The translations under genes were made by a program, and so were the position numbers. From Paenibacillus lacisoli (GTDB taxonomy: Bacteria > Bacillota > Bacilli > Paenibacillales > Paenibacillaceae), in the NCBI RefSeq assembly GCF_030580655.1, contig NZ_JAUQTB010000001.1:434001-498000 (forward strand): a stretch of DNA of 64,000 bases. Direction: 5' to 3'. The stretch's first letter is position 1. Every line of letters starts with the position of its first letter. The notes beneath the pieces are model-generated. The model was not told the origin of the DNA and searched no databases. It worked only from the letters and a program-made list of their open reading frames with translations. Positions 34,403-44,078 of this stretch are shown in pieces.

Positions 34403-35688
34403 TAAGACAACACTCCGTTCATACGACGGGCCGTCAGTTCCAGCAGCTGTTTAGCCACCTCGTCCTTCGACAAAAGCGGAAGATCTGCAACAAGTCCCTC
34501 CGGACCGTAAATATGGACGATATTCGTATCTGTGCCGAAGCCGGCCCCTGCTGCGGTAACATCATTAGCAACAAGAAGATCACAGTTTTTGCGTACCAGC
34601 TTCTCCCGTGCATAAGTATCCAGCTGGTCCGTCTCCGCCGCAAATCCGATCAGGAACTGCCCCTTCTTTTGTTTTCCGAGCGTTTCAAGAATATCAATCG
34701 TCTTGACCAGTTCAAGTGTCAGGGTTTCTCCCTGCTTCTTCATTTTCTTCGGCGCAGCTGTTTTCGGACGGTAATCGGCAACCGCTGCCGACTTCACTAC
34801 GATATCGCTGTCCTGCCAATGTTTCAGCACAGCTTCATACATGTCCTGGCCGGACTGTACACGTTCCACTGTGATGCCTTCAGGCGGTGCTTCCGTCGTG
34901 TTCCCTGCTACCAGAACGACCTCAGCGCCCATCTGCCTTGCGGCGGCCGCAATGGCAAACCCCATTTTGCCGGAGGAATCATTCGTAATGTAGCGGACCG
35001 GATCAATCCGTTCAACGGTCCCGCCCGCCGTAACGACAACCTTTTTACCTTGCAGAAGGGGTTCTTCGGACAGATCTCCTGCACCAGGCTCATCACCGAT
35101 GGCACGTTCAGCCTGCACCGGCAGGGTTTTCCTGCCGTCAGCCTGCGCCTCGAAGAATCGCTCCACCACCTCAACAATGCTCTCCGGTTCTTCCAGACGC
35201 CCCTTGCCAACATAGCCGCAGGCGAGCAGTCCCTCGCCGGGTTCGATCATCATGACACCGCGGGAGACCAGCGTCTCCATATTCTGCTTAACGGCGGGGT
35301 GGTCATACATATGCACATTCATCGCAGGGGCTACCATCACGGGAGCCGTCGTCGCCAGCAGCGTGGTAGAGAGCATATCGTCTGCGAGACCCAGCGCCAG
35401 CTTACCGATGGTATTGGCCGTAGCCGGTGCGACTAGTACCAGATCGGCCAGATCGGCCAGATGAATGTGTGAAACCACTGCAGGTTCGCGTTCATCAAAG
35501 GTGTCACTGTACACCGGGTTGCGGGTCAGCGTCTGCAGCGTCAGCTCAGTGATGAACTCTTTGGCCGATGACGTCATAATGACGTGTACATCTGCCCCTT
35601 TCTTGGTGAGCTGGCTGCACAGGGTGGCGGCTTTATATGCGGCAATGCCGCCTGTCACGCCCAATACGATTTTTTTGCCCTTCAGCAT
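34402..35688 (-). CDS. coaBC: Bifunctional phosphopantothenoylcysteine decarboxylase/synthetase CoaBC
   Basis: A 428-residue protein for two steps of coenzyme A synthesis. The N-terminal flavin-dependent decarboxylase CoaC (about 1-190) has GVTGGIAAYKA, the active His in VSHIHLAD, PAMNVHMYDHP and the Cys in ACGYVGKGRL. The C-terminal CTP-dependent synthetase CoaB begins about residue 215 with VTAGGTVERIDPVRYITNDSSG. ATG 35688 follows GGAAGGA by four to five bases. An insert of about 25 residues between the domains (Ala/Glu-rich) is unremarkable. Confidence 0.95.
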   Translation of the reverse strand: MLKGKKIVLGVTGGIAAYKAATLCSQLTKKGADVHVIMTSSAKEFITELTLQTLTRNPVYSDTFDEREPAVVSHIHLADLADLVLVAPATANTIGKLALGLADDMLSTTLLATTAPVMVAPAMNVHMYDHPAVKQNMETLVSRGVMMIEPGEGLLACGYVGKGRLEEPESIVEVVERFFEAQADGRKTLPVQAERAIGDEPGAGDLSEEPLLQGKKVVVTAGGTVERIDPVRYITNDSSGKMGFAIAAAARQMGAEVVLVAGNTTEAPPEGITVERVQSGQDMYEAVLKHWQDSDIVVKSAAVADYRPKTAAPKKMKKQGETLTLELVKTIDILETLGKQKKGQFLIGFAAETDQLDTYAREKLVRKNCDLLVANDVTAAGAGFGTDTNIVHIYGPEGLVADLPLLSKDEVAKQLLELTARRMNGVLS

Positions 35689-35781
35689 GCTTCCTTCCCC
35701 CTTGCTCATCTATTGAAATCCTTGTGTGATAAAAGGCGATATGGAAAAGATCCGCAGCCCCTCTCCGGAACAGCGGATACA

Positions 35782-35807
35782 GAAAAAAATAACAACCTTG
35801 CGGTTGT
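35782..35807 (-). terminator. Terminator of the gmk-rpoZ unit
   Basis: On the minus strand ACAACC and GGTTGT pair around GCAA, extended by one more pair, and are followed by TATTTTTTT. It separates rpoZ from coaBC. Confidence 0.8.
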
Positions 35808-35965
35808 CAATGAAAATCAATGGCTGATGGATTGAACCTCGGCCAGCATACCAATCAACCCCTTCCGGGGCTGAGGATATGCGTTTGAGGCGGTTAACCA
35901 GCAGGTCAACCCGTCCGTCTATATGCAGTGCGGTCAAGTCCGAACGTACAGCTTGATAAATCCTA

Positions 35966-36166
35966 TTACTCTTCGCCTTTTTCTACTTTGAGGATATCGC
36001 CATAGATTTCTTCCAAGGCTACCCCGACATGCTTGCGGGATCTTGGCGTTTTAATGGTTGTTTTTTCACCTTCACGAAGCTGTCTTGCACGACGGGAAGC
36101 CGCAACCACCAGGGAGTATTTACTGTCAACTTTTTTCATCATTTCGTCAATCGAAGGATACAGCAA
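35966..36166 (-). CDS. rpoZ: RNA polymerase omega subunit
   Basis: A 66-residue omega subunit with the family pattern [20 protein letters not shown] and [12 protein letters not shown], then the acidic C-terminus. It helps assemble and stabilise the beta' subunit. TTG 36166 is chosen: GAGG stands eight bases before it, and the family starts MLYPS; a GTG nine bases upstream gives a less likely start. It follows gmk by 58 bp. Confidence 0.93.
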   Translation of the reverse strand: MLYPSIDEMMKKVDSKYSLVVAASRRARQLREGEKTTIKTPRSRKHVGVALEEIYGDILKVEKGEE

Positions 36167-36224
36167 GAACGACACCTCTTTATATGAAATTGTAATACCT
36201 CTGTAGAACGTGCAAAGCCGCAGA

Positions 36225-36797
36225 CTAGCTGCGTACTTTACAATGTTCGGCGATGATGATGGATTCTATTCGTTTGCAGGCAAGATCAATCTCATCATTC
36301 ACAACGGCATAATCGTAATGCTTGAGCAGGTTGATCTCATCAACCGCCACAGACATCCGGTGATCAATGGTCGCCTGGGTTTCCGTGCCGCGTCCGGTTA
36401 TCCGGTCCTTAAGTTCTTCGAGCGAAGGCGGAGTCAGGAAAATAAAAATTCCTTCAGGGAATTTCTCCTTTACCTTGAGGGCTCCCTGAACTTCAATCTC
36501 CAGGATGATATCTTGACCCTTCTCGAGCGTTTCTTCCACGAAATCACGCGGCGTACCATAGTAGTTGCCAACATATTCCGCATGCTCCAGCAGCTGGTCA
36601 TTCTCAATCATGCTCAAAAACTGATCTTTGCTCTTGAAAAAATAGTTCACGCCATGTTCTTCGCCTTGTCTTGGCAAACGTGTCGTTGCGGATACCGAAT
36701 AGGTCAGGCCCGGCATTTTCTGCCGCAGGGCGCTGCATACGGTTCCCTTGCCGACCCCTGAAGGGCCGGATAATACAATAAGTAATCCTTTAGCCAT
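36225..36797 (-). CDS. gmk: Guanylate kinase
   Basis: A 190-residue nucleotide kinase converting GMP to GDP. P-loop [11 protein letters not shown] (9-19), the GMP-binding segment [17 protein letters not shown] (about 36-52), and the lid with [15 protein letters not shown] and RGTET (about 115-140) are all present. Genes remA upstream (14 bp) and rpoZ downstream form the conserved yicC-remA-gmk-rpoZ cluster. Confidence 0.96.
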   Translation of the reverse strand: MAKGLLIVLSGPSGVGKGTVCSALRQKMPGLTYSVSATTRLPRQGEEHGVNYFFKSKDQFLSMIENDQLLEHAEYVGNYYGTPRDFVEETLEKGQDIILEIEVQGALKVKEKFPEGIFIFLTPPSLEELKDRITGRGTETQATIDHRMSVAVDEINLLKHYDYAVVNDEIDLACKRIESIIIAEHCKVRS

Positions 36798-36811
36798 TGT
36801 TACACTCCATT

Positions 36812-37072
36812 TTATTCGTCATTGTCATCGTCTTTGGTGGATAGACGATGGGCCACCGTCTCCGGCTGGACCGCAGACAGGATCACATGGTCGCTGTCCG
36901 TAATAATCACCGCACGGGTGCGCCTTCCGTATGTAGCATCAATCAGCATGTGACGGTCGCGCGCTTCCTGAATGATCCGTTTGATCGGCGCGGATTCAGG
37001 ACTGACAATCGAAATAATACGATTTGCCGAAACAATATTACCGAAACCGATGTTAATGAGTTTAATTGCCAT
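36812..37072 (-). CDS. remA: Extracellular matrix regulatory protein RemA
   Basis: An 86-residue DNA-binding protein of the RemA (former DUF370) family, with the signature [27 protein letters not shown] and [18 protein letters not shown]. In B. subtilis RemA forms an octameric ring that activates biofilm-matrix operons and osmoprotection genes. The conserved position before gmk supports identity. Confidence 0.95.
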   Translation of the reverse strand: MAIKLINIGFGNIVSANRIISIVSPESAPIKRIIQEARDRHMLIDATYGRRTRAVIITDSDHVILSAVQPETVAHRLSTKDDDNDE

Positions 37073-37123
37073 GTCCAGGTAGTTCCCCCTAAATATGTGA
37101 CTACAGCGTCACTTCGCCGGATT

Positions 37124-38011
37124 CTATTCTATGTTCGCCGCCTGCTCGCGGATCTTCTCAAGCTCCGCTTTCATATCAACGACAAGATTAACCAGGACCA
37201 GATGATTGGCCTTGGAACCTACCGTGTTCACTTCACGGTTCATTTCCTGGATCAGAAAATCCAGTTTCCGGCCTATAGGCTCGCTGGAAGTCAGCAGTCC
37301 GCTGCACTGGGCAAAGTGGCTCTGCAATCGGGTAAGCTCTTCATCAATATTGCACCGGTCCGCAAACAAGGCTATCTCCATGCCGAGCCGGTGTTCATCG
37401 ATCGTAAAGCTGTCTTGCATCTCGTTCAGACGCTGCCGCAGCTTGTTCCGGTAGTCCTGAACAACCGTAGGTGCTAACACCGTCATTTCGGCAAGAATCT
37501 GCTCAAGCTTCTGAAGCCGCTGTCCCAGATCCTCGGCAAGGTGCCTGCCTTCACGTCTCCGCATATCCAGCATCCCTTCTAATGCGGTCGTCAAGCCCTG
37601 CTGGAGCACCGTCTCCCAAGCCTCCATTTCCTCCTCCGGCACACCACCGTCCGGCGGATGAAGTATGTCAGGCAGAGACAGCAGATCGGCAACGGTAAGC
37701 TGCCCCTGAACGCCATGATCGGTTCTGAGCTTATCCCCTGCCTTGAGGTATGCTTGCACCAATGCCTCATTCAGTACAGCAGACTGTCCCTGCTGAAGGT
37801 CAACTTCCTTGCTGATGAACACATCAACACGGCCTCTCTTGACCTGCCGCTGTACTGTTTTTCTCAAGCCGTCCTCAAAGCGTGTCCACTCACGGGGTAT
37901 GCGCAGCATAACCTCGCAATATCGGTGGTTCACCGATTTGATCTCGAATTGAACTTTGTAACCTCCGTAATGCAGAACGGCTTGACCGTATCCGGTCATA
38001 CTAAATGACAT
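37124..38011 (-). CDS. YicC/YloC-family endoribonuclease
   Basis: A 295-residue YicC-type protein. The start SMTGYGQ, EIKSVNHRYCEVMLRIPRE near residues 25-42, and the acidic C-terminal FLIQEMNREVNTVGSKAN (about 254-271) are the family marks; E. coli YicC is an endoribonuclease acting on RyhB. ATG 38011 is chosen because the family begins here; the frame is open to 38092, overlapping the yitJ stop. Together with remA, gmk and rpoZ it forms one unit, with yitJ probably upstream in the same transcript. Confidence 0.9.
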   Translation of the reverse strand: MSFSMTGYGQAVLHYGGYKVQFEIKSVNHRYCEVMLRIPREWTRFEDGLRKTVQRQVKRGRVDVFISKEVDLQQGQSAVLNEALVQAYLKAGDKLRTDHGVQGQLTVADLLSLPDILHPPDGGVPEEEMEAWETVLQQGLTTALEGMLDMRRREGRHLAEDLGQRLQKLEQILAEMTVLAPTVVQDYRNKLRQRLNEMQDSFTIDEHRLGMEIALFADRCNIDEELTRLQSHFAQCSGLLTSSEPIGRKLDFLIQEMNREVNTVGSKANHLVLVNLVVDMKAELEKIREQAANIE

Positions 38012-38043
38012 CGGCATCACATCCATTACACTATTGTAATCCA

Positions 38044-39936
38044 TTATAGAGACTGATACAAGGGGGACTGCTTGCTGCCCGTTTTCTCCCAAATATAGCT
38101 GGTTAAGGAGGCTGTCATATCAAAATGCATGAATGGTGTCATCAGATAAATGCCTTTAAAATGTTGAATAGCTACGTCCAGCAGCTCACGCGCAATCTGT
38201 GTGCCCATAGCACGTCCTTCTTCGCCTTCCAACCCGCTCATGCGGCTGCGGACCTCGTCTGACAGCAGGATCCCCGGCACCTCGTTATGCAGGTATTCAG
38301 CGTTGCGTCCGCTGGCAAGCGGCATAATACCAAGGAAAATCGGCACTTGCAAATGCTTTGTTTCTTCTTGTATAGCCACAATCAGTTCCGGATCATACAC
38401 CGGCTGAGTCATGATATAGTCGGCACCGGCATCAATCTTTTTCTCCAGCCGCTGCACGGCTTTATTAAGGTGCTTCACGTTCGGGTTAAAAGCTGCACCC
38501 ACCACAAAATTGGCCTTATGACGCAGCGGCTTGCCGGAAAAGGCTACACCATCGTTCAGCTGCTTGATCATACGGATCACCTCAAAAGAGGTCATGTCAT
38601 ATACCGAGCTCGCACCAGGCAGATCGCCAAAGCGAGCCGGGTCTCCCGTTACGGCGAGCACATGATCGATACCGAGCGCGTCAAAGCCCATCATGTGAGA
38701 CTGGGTGCCGATCAGGTTTCGGTCGCGGCATGCGATATGAATCAGCGGACGAATCCCTGTCTGCATCTTGACCAGGTGTCCCAGCGCCATATTGCTCATC
38801 CGGGTCACGGCCAGCGAGTTGTCAGCCATAGTCAGCGCATCTGCACCGGCCTTCGTCAGCACTTCTGCACCCCGCATAAACTTGGTAATGTCCAGATCCC
38901 GCGGCGGGTCCAGCTCCACAATAACAGTATGACGCTGTTTCACCAGTTCCACCAGGCTTGGCGCAGCCGGTTCACCGGCCTGCCGCGAATCCACCGCTTC
39001 CTGTATCCCGGTTATAGCCGGCGCATCATAGGCGGGGAGTACCGATTCCTGCGGCAGCGGTGCTGGCACATAATCCAACAGCGCCGCCTGCAGGGCTGCC
39101 GTATGCTCCGGCGTCGTTCCACAGCAGCCCCCGATCAGGCGGACACCCATGTCGGCAAAAGGAACCGCACACTCACCAAAATAATCCGGTGTAGCGCCGT
39201 ATACATATTTACCATCCACAAAAGCCGCCAGACCCGCGTTCGGATATACTGACAGCGGGATGTCGAGCGGTCCACCGAGCTTCTCCATGACGCTCATAAT
39301 TGCTTTCGGTCCAGAATGGCAGTTAAAGCCGAGCATATCGGCTCCTTCATGCTGGAGGATGCTGAACGCTTCGGCCAGCGAATAACCGTCCAGCGTCCGG
39401 CCTACCTGGTCCACCGCAAACTGGCAGATGACCGGAATATCCCGGCTCGCACGCCGGGCCGCACGCAGCACCGTCCGCATTTCTTCCAGCTCATAAAAGG
39501 TCTCACAGAGAATTCCGTCTACCCCGCCGGATAAAAGGGCATCCATCTGCTGTTCATAATAGCGCTGCAGCTCCTGAATGGAGGCGTTGATCTTTTTGCC
39601 ACCCATAATAGATCCTACTGCCCCAAGCACATAACCTTCTGATCCTGCCGCCTCGCGGGCAATGCGCACCCCTTCGCGGTTAATCTCTTCTACTTTGGCT
39701 TCCAGACCGAATTTGGATAATTTATAGTAGTTCGCAGAGAACGTGTTGCTCTCCAGCACATTCGCTCCCGCTTCCCGGTACATGCGATGAATACCGGCAA
39801 TCACATCCGGCTGGGTGACATTCAATTCTTCATAAGAAATTCCTACCGGAAAACCTAATTGGTACAGGTAAGTGCCCATGGCCCCGTCACCAATCAGGAC
39901 TTCATTCTTCCAAGCTGCTCGCAGATCCCGCGTCAT
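38044..39936 (-). CDS. yitJ: Bifunctional homocysteine S-methyltransferase/methylenetetrahydrofolate reductase (YitJ)
   Basis: A 630-residue fusion. The N-terminal homocysteine methyltransferase domain (about 1-300) has GDGAMGTYL at the start and zinc ligands in GFNCHSGP and GGCCGTTPEH. The C-terminal MTHFR TIM barrel (about 330-600) has ELDPPRDLDI, ALTMADNSLAVTRMSN and QPVYDPE. It supplies methyl-THF for methionine synthesis and can use S-methylmethionine-type donors in the N-domain. No SAM riboswitch is visible in the 120 bases upstream, unlike B. subtilis yitJ. Confidence 0.93.
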   Translation of the reverse strand: MTRDLRAAWKNEVLIGDGAMGTYLYQLGFPVGISYEELNVTQPDVIAGIHRMYREAGANVLESNTFSANYYKLSKFGLEAKVEEINREGVRIAREAAGSEGYVLGAVGSIMGGKKINASIQELQRYYEQQMDALLSGGVDGILCETFYELEEMRTVLRAARRASRDIPVICQFAVDQVGRTLDGYSLAEAFSILQHEGADMLGFNCHSGPKAIMSVMEKLGGPLDIPLSVYPNAGLAAFVDGKYVYGATPDYFGECAVPFADMGVRLIGGCCGTTPEHTAALQAALLDYVPAPLPQESVLPAYDAPAITGIQEAVDSRQAGEPAAPSLVELVKQRHTVIVELDPPRDLDITKFMRGAEVLTKAGADALTMADNSLAVTRMSNMALGHLVKMQTGIRPLIHIACRDRNLIGTQSHMMGFDALGIDHVLAVTGDPARFGDLPGASSVYDMTSFEVIRMIKQLNDGVAFSGKPLRHKANFVVGAAFNPNVKHLNKAVQRLEKKIDAGADYIMTQPVYDPELIVAIQEETKHLQVPIFLGIMPLASGRNAEYLHNEVPGILLSDEVRSRMSGLEGEEGRAMGTQIARELLDVAIQHFKGIYLMTPFMHFDMTASLTSYIWEKTGSKQSPLYQSL

Positions 39937-40024
39937 TATGCTAGTTCACCCCGGCTTTTAATTTCATACTAATGTAACATAAAGTACTGTGAAAGATAAG
40001 CCAAAATCGTTGAAAAGGCCCAGC

Positions 40025-40056
40025 AAAAAAAGACCATGCTGCTCGCATGGCCTTTT
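40025..40056 (-). terminator. dapF terminator
   Basis: On the minus strand GGCCATGC and GCATGGTC pair around a GAGCA loop, followed by seven T. Confidence 0.87.
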
Positions 40057-40079
40057 ATGTCCGTCGTGACTGTCAATTC

Positions 40080-40916
40080 TTAAAGCTGCAAACGTCCGGT
40101 ATACACAACTTCAGCAGGACCTGTCATATAAACATGATTATTCTCTTCATTCCATTCGATCGTCAGGTCGCCGCCTTTAAGACTTACGACAGCCTTACGG
40201 TCGGTTAATCCGTTCAGCACAGAGGAAACAAGCGTAGCACAGGCACCCGTTCCGCAAGCCAGCGTAGGGCCGGCTCCTCGCTCCCACACCCGCATGTCTA
40301 TATGCTCCCGGCTCCGCACCGTTGCAAATTCCACATTGACCTTGTTCGGGAACAGCGGATGATGTTCAATTCGGGGGCCCCAGGCCTCGATATCAAATGA
40401 AGGGGCATCCTCCACATAAATGACACAGTGCGGATTCCCCATGGATACTGCCGTAAAGCGGTAACCGCTGCCTCCTGTCTCGATCGGATGATTTACAACC
40501 GGATTGGCATTGACTGTCGTCGGGATCTGCAGCCCTTCCAGAATCGGTGCGCCCATGTCCACCCGGACCGCCGCTGCCCTGCTGTTAGCCGATGTGACTA
40601 CGACCTGCTGCACGCCTGCTCCGATCGTCTCTACCGTCAGCTGCTCCCGCTGCACATGACCAAAATCATATACGTATTTGGCTACACAGCGGATCGCATT
40701 GCCGCACTGCTCCGATTCCGAGCCGTCCGAGTTAATAATCCGCATCTGAACGTCTCCCTTGTCAGACGGAAGGATAAACACAAGTCCATCGGCTCCGATG
40801 CCAAAGTGACGGTCGCACAGCCTCCTGGCCAGCGCCGAGGCGTCAGCCGGAAGCTGCTGCTCACCATACACGACGATAAAATCATTCCCAAGCCCTTGCA
40901 TCTTGGTAAATTCCAT
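40080..40916 (-). CDS. dapF: Diaminopimelate epimerase
   Basis: A 278-residue enzyme that turns LL- into meso-diaminopimelate for lysine and peptidoglycan synthesis. The two active-site cysteines are in SEQCGNAIRCVAKY (about 73) and ACGTGACAT (about 220), and FTKMQGLGNDFIVV marks the N-terminus. ATG 40916 is used; a GTG 12 bases upstream overlaps the Shine-Dalgarno sequence. It is a single-gene unit with its own terminator. Confidence 0.95.
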   Translation of the reverse strand: MEFTKMQGLGNDFIVVYGEQQLPADASALARRLCDRHFGIGADGLVFILPSDKGDVQMRIINSDGSESEQCGNAIRCVAKYVYDFGHVQREQLTVETIGAGVQQVVVTSANSRAAAVRVDMGAPILEGLQIPTTVNANPVVNHPIETGGSGYRFTAVSMGNPHCVIYVEDAPSFDIEAWGPRIEHHPLFPNKVNVEFATVRSREHIDMRVWERGAGPTLACGTGACATLVSSVLNGLTDRKAVVSLKGGDLTIEWNEENNHVYMTGPAEVVYTGRLQL

Positions 40917-41027
40917 GAAGGTTTCCACTCCTTGTTAGAACTGCTTGTGCTGTGTTGTTAGATATGTCCAGTGAAATATATAGTCATGATAGCATACTCC
41001 GTCAAGGAGGGACATGTGAAGCGGTGC

Positions 41028-43820
41028 TTAAACCGGCATACTGCCGTTTCTTCCCACATACGATTTGGTCGAGCGGCGGCGGTTCCGGCGGCCGCCCCAA
41101 ACGCTTCCTGCCCCCATGAGGAACGTTGGAATACCTGCAGCGACCAGAACGATGGCCCATTCACGCAGCCCAAGCGGCACAGTCTTGAAGATCGGCTGCA
41201 GCGGCTCGATATACATGACGGCAAGCATCAGGATGACCGATGACAGCACGGCAAGGACCAGATACTTGTTCTGGAACGGATTACGATGGAAGATCGAGCG
41301 CGAGCTCCGGCAGTCAAACACATGAATGAGCTGCGCCATGACCAGTGTGGCGAATGCGACTGACTGCGCTTTGATCAGCTGTCCTGCATCCTGCGGCGCA
41401 ACCCGGTAGGTGAGCCAGAACGCGGCCAGCGTACACAGCCCGATCAAGACACCGCGGCTGACAATTTTCCACCCCAGCCTGCGGGCGAAAATATTCTCCT
41501 TGGCTCCGCGCGGCTTGTGTTCCATCAGCTCTTTCTCCGGCTGATCCACCCCCAGTGCCATCGCAGGAAGACCGTCGGTCACCAGATTCACCCACAGAAT
41601 CTGAATCGGCAGCAGGGGGAGCGGAAGTCCTGCCATCATGGCGAAGAACATCGTCAGAATTTCCCCTACGTTTGAAGCAAGCAAATAACGGATAAACTTG
41701 CGTATGTTTTCGTAAATACTTCTTCCTTCTTCAATAGCAGCGACAATCGTTGAGAAGTTATCATCGCTCAGGATCAGCGAAGAGGCTTCCTTCGTTACAT
41801 CCGTGCCTGTAATTCCCATCGAGATTCCGATATCCGCGGCCTTGATCGCAGGCGCATCGTTAACGCCGTCACCAGTCATCGCCACCACATGCCCCTGACG
41901 CTGCAGAGACTGGACGATTCGCAGCTTGTGCTCCGGAGAGACGCGTGCATAAACATACACGTTGTTCACGTGCTTATCCAGCTCGTCATCGCTCATCTGG
42001 GCAAGCTGCTGGCCTGTCAGGGATGTCCCGCCGCGGGGCAGAATACCGAGCTGTTGGGCTATCGCCTCGGCGGTTGTGCGGTGGTCACCGGTAATCATCA
42101 CCGTACGGATGCCGGCTTTACGGCAGGTTGCAATCGCATCCCTGGCCTCACGGCGCGGCGGGTCGATCATCCCTGCCAGCCCTACGAAGACCAACTGCGC
42201 TTCAGCTGCCTGTTCATGATCCAGAACTTCGTGCGGATTCACGTCCCGGTAAGCCATGCCCAGTACACGAAGCGCATCCGAGGCCATCTGTTCATTGGCT
42301 GCCAGAACCTGCTGCTTCATAGCACTCGTAAAAGGAACCACCTTGCCCTGCCACAGCAGATATGTGCATTTGTTCACCAGCACATCGGGCGCTCCCTTGG
42401 TGAACAGCGTACGACCGCCTTCATGGGCGACCAGCACAGTCATACATTTGCGCTCAGAATCAAACGGGAACTCCTTCTCACGGCTGTAGATTTCACTCAG
42501 ACTCTGCTGGGGCAGTCCGCCCTTGGCCGCAAGCGTAACAAGTGCGCCTTCGGTAGGATCGCCCTTCAGTATCCAGGTCAGCTGCGGCTGCTCCTTGGTT
42601 TTCTTCTTGCTGCGCATCTCCTCAGGTACATCCTGAACGATCTCGGAATTATTGCACAGAGCGCTGATCTGCAGCAGACGCCGCAGTGCCTGGTCCAGCT
42701 TCAGACTGACCGGTTGGCCATCCTCGTTGATCTGGCCCTGCGGATCGTAACCTTCTCCTGTTACCTTCAGAGAACGGCCGTCCAGCCACAGATCCGTTAC
42801 GGTCATTTTATTCTGGGTCAACGTACCGGTTTTGTCCGAACAGATTACCGAGGCACAGCCCAGCGTCTCCACCGAGGGCAGCTTACGGACAATGGCCTTG
42901 CGGCGGATCATCCGCTGCACACCTAGGGCAAGAGCAATCGTTACAATGGCCGGGAGCCCTTCGGGTATGGCAGCTACAGCCAGGCTGACCCCTGCCAGGA
43001 ACATTCCCATCGCCGGCTGACCGTGCAGAATACCTGCAACCACCACCAATACGGTCAGCACAAGAGCGACGACAATTAGAATTTTGCCAAGCTGCTCCAG
43101 GCGGTGCTGAAGCGGTGTCTCCTGCGCCTCCGTATTCTGGATCAGGTCAGCGATTTTGCCCATCTCGGTGCCCATGCCTGTCCGAATGACGACGCCTTTC
43201 GCCGTGCCGCGGGTGATCATGGTGCCCATGAACCCGATGTTTTTTTGGTCACCGAGCGGCACTTCCGCTTCTTTAATACTCGCTGCGTGTTTGCCAACCG
43301 GTACAGACTCACCCGTCAGCGCCGACTCCTCAACATCACAGCTGCTTGTCAGCAGCCAGCGCAGGTCTGCGGGAATCCGGTCACCGCTCTCCAGCATTAC
43401 GATATCGCCGGGAACCAGCTCCTTGGCTGGTATATGGCGGACCTGACCGCCGCGCAGCACTTTGGCTGAAGGTGCAGACAGCTGCTTCAGCGCACGCAGC
43501 GAGCGCTCGGCGCGGAATTCCTGGATGAATCCGAGGATGCTGTTGAGCAGAATAATAGCAATGATCGTAATCGCATCCAGATATTCTCCGAGCAGCCCGG
43601 ATACGAGCGTTGCCCCCATCAGCACCAATACCATGAAGTCCTTGAATTGGTTCAGAAACAGAGTGACAGGCGATACCTTTTTTCCTTCCGACAATTCATT
43701 AAAGCCTGCCTGCTTGCGCCGTTCCGACGCTTCCTCATCACTCAGGCCTTGGCGCGGATCAACGTTCAGGTGCTCCTGCAGCTGCTGTGCGTTCATTTGG
43801 TGCCATTGCAATTGTCCCAT
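41028..43820 (-). CDS. P-type Ca2+-transporting ATPase (SERCA/PMCA-like)
   Basis: A 930-residue P2-type ATPase. Layout: actuator domain with TGES (about 174), helix M4 with IPEGLPAIV, the phosphorylation motif [10 protein letters not shown] (about 330), nucleotide domain with KGAPDVL, hinge [17 protein letters not shown] (about 610), and six C-terminal helices. The M4 PEGL and the M6 motif [13 protein letters not shown] are typical of calcium pumps. It should export Ca2+ (perhaps Mn2+). The C-terminus is basic. ATG 43820 follows GGAGGGAATCGGGAAGA; it is divergent from rqcH. Confidence 0.92.
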   Translation of the reverse strand: MGQLQWHQMNAQQLQEHLNVDPRQGLSDEEASERRKQAGFNELSEGKKVSPVTLFLNQFKDFMVLVLMGATLVSGLLGEYLDAITIIAIILLNSILGFIQEFRAERSLRALKQLSAPSAKVLRGGQVRHIPAKELVPGDIVMLESGDRIPADLRWLLTSSCDVEESALTGESVPVGKHAASIKEAEVPLGDQKNIGFMGTMITRGTAKGVVIRTGMGTEMGKIADLIQNTEAQETPLQHRLEQLGKILIVVALVLTVLVVVAGILHGQPAMGMFLAGVSLAVAAIPEGLPAIVTIALALGVQRMIRRKAIVRKLPSVETLGCASVICSDKTGTLTQNKMTVTDLWLDGRSLKVTGEGYDPQGQINEDGQPVSLKLDQALRRLLQISALCNNSEIVQDVPEEMRSKKKTKEQPQLTWILKGDPTEGALVTLAAKGGLPQQSLSEIYSREKEFPFDSERKCMTVLVAHEGGRTLFTKGAPDVLVNKCTYLLWQGKVVPFTSAMKQQVLAANEQMASDALRVLGMAYRDVNPHEVLDHEQAAEAQLVFVGLAGMIDPPRREARDAIATCRKAGIRTVMITGDHRTTAEAIAQQLGILPRGGTSLTGQQLAQMSDDELDKHVNNVYVYARVSPEHKLRIVQSLQRQGHVVAMTGDGVNDAPAIKAADIGISMGITGTDVTKEASSLILSDDNFSTIVAAIEEGRSIYENIRKFIRYLLASNVGEILTMFFAMMAGLPLPLLPIQILWVNLVTDGLPAMALGVDQPEKELMEHKPRGAKENIFARRLGWKIVSRGVLIGLCTLAAFWLTYRVAPQDAGQLIKAQSVAFATLVMAQLIHVFDCRSSRSIFHRNPFQNKYLVLAVLSSVILMLAVMYIEPLQPIFKTVPLGLREWAIVLVAAGIPTFLMGAGSVWGGRRNRRRSTKSYVGRNGSMPV

Positions 43821-44078
43821 TCTTCCCGATTCCCTCCTGTCTCCATTTCCGTTCCCCCCGGCACTATAACAGCTCATGCCCGGATTCCTCAGCCTGCCCG
43901 GACGAGGCTCCTTGCATGTCCTGTGCGGCCGGACAGACTATCTAGGGTAAATGTATTCGGCGATTCGGCAAAATATACAGACACGGACTTAAGTTTTGGA
44001 CCAAACTTATGTATCATAAAGAGAAGGCGGCCACTGGCCGCATCCAATATTCGCTACAAGACAGGAGAACCTTATATT

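Noticed and set aside
35815-35860. tRNA-like GGTTCAATCC with GGTTGAT/ATCAGCC pairing on the minus strand
   Set aside because: Only about 40 bases separate the pairing arms; there is no anticodon arm, D arm or CCA, so no tRNA is supported.
35710-35937. A 75-codon minus frame between rpoZ and coaBC
   Set aside because: It runs through the rpoZ terminator, has no ribosome-binding site, and shows no family resemblance.
39937-40024. S-box/SAM riboswitch before yitJ
   Set aside because: Too short, with no P1-P4 core or leader terminator visible.
43647-44078. N-terminal extension of RqcH to 43647
   Set aside because: It would overlap the divergent Ca2+-ATPase start, and the family begins at the ATG with AGGAGA before it (44079).
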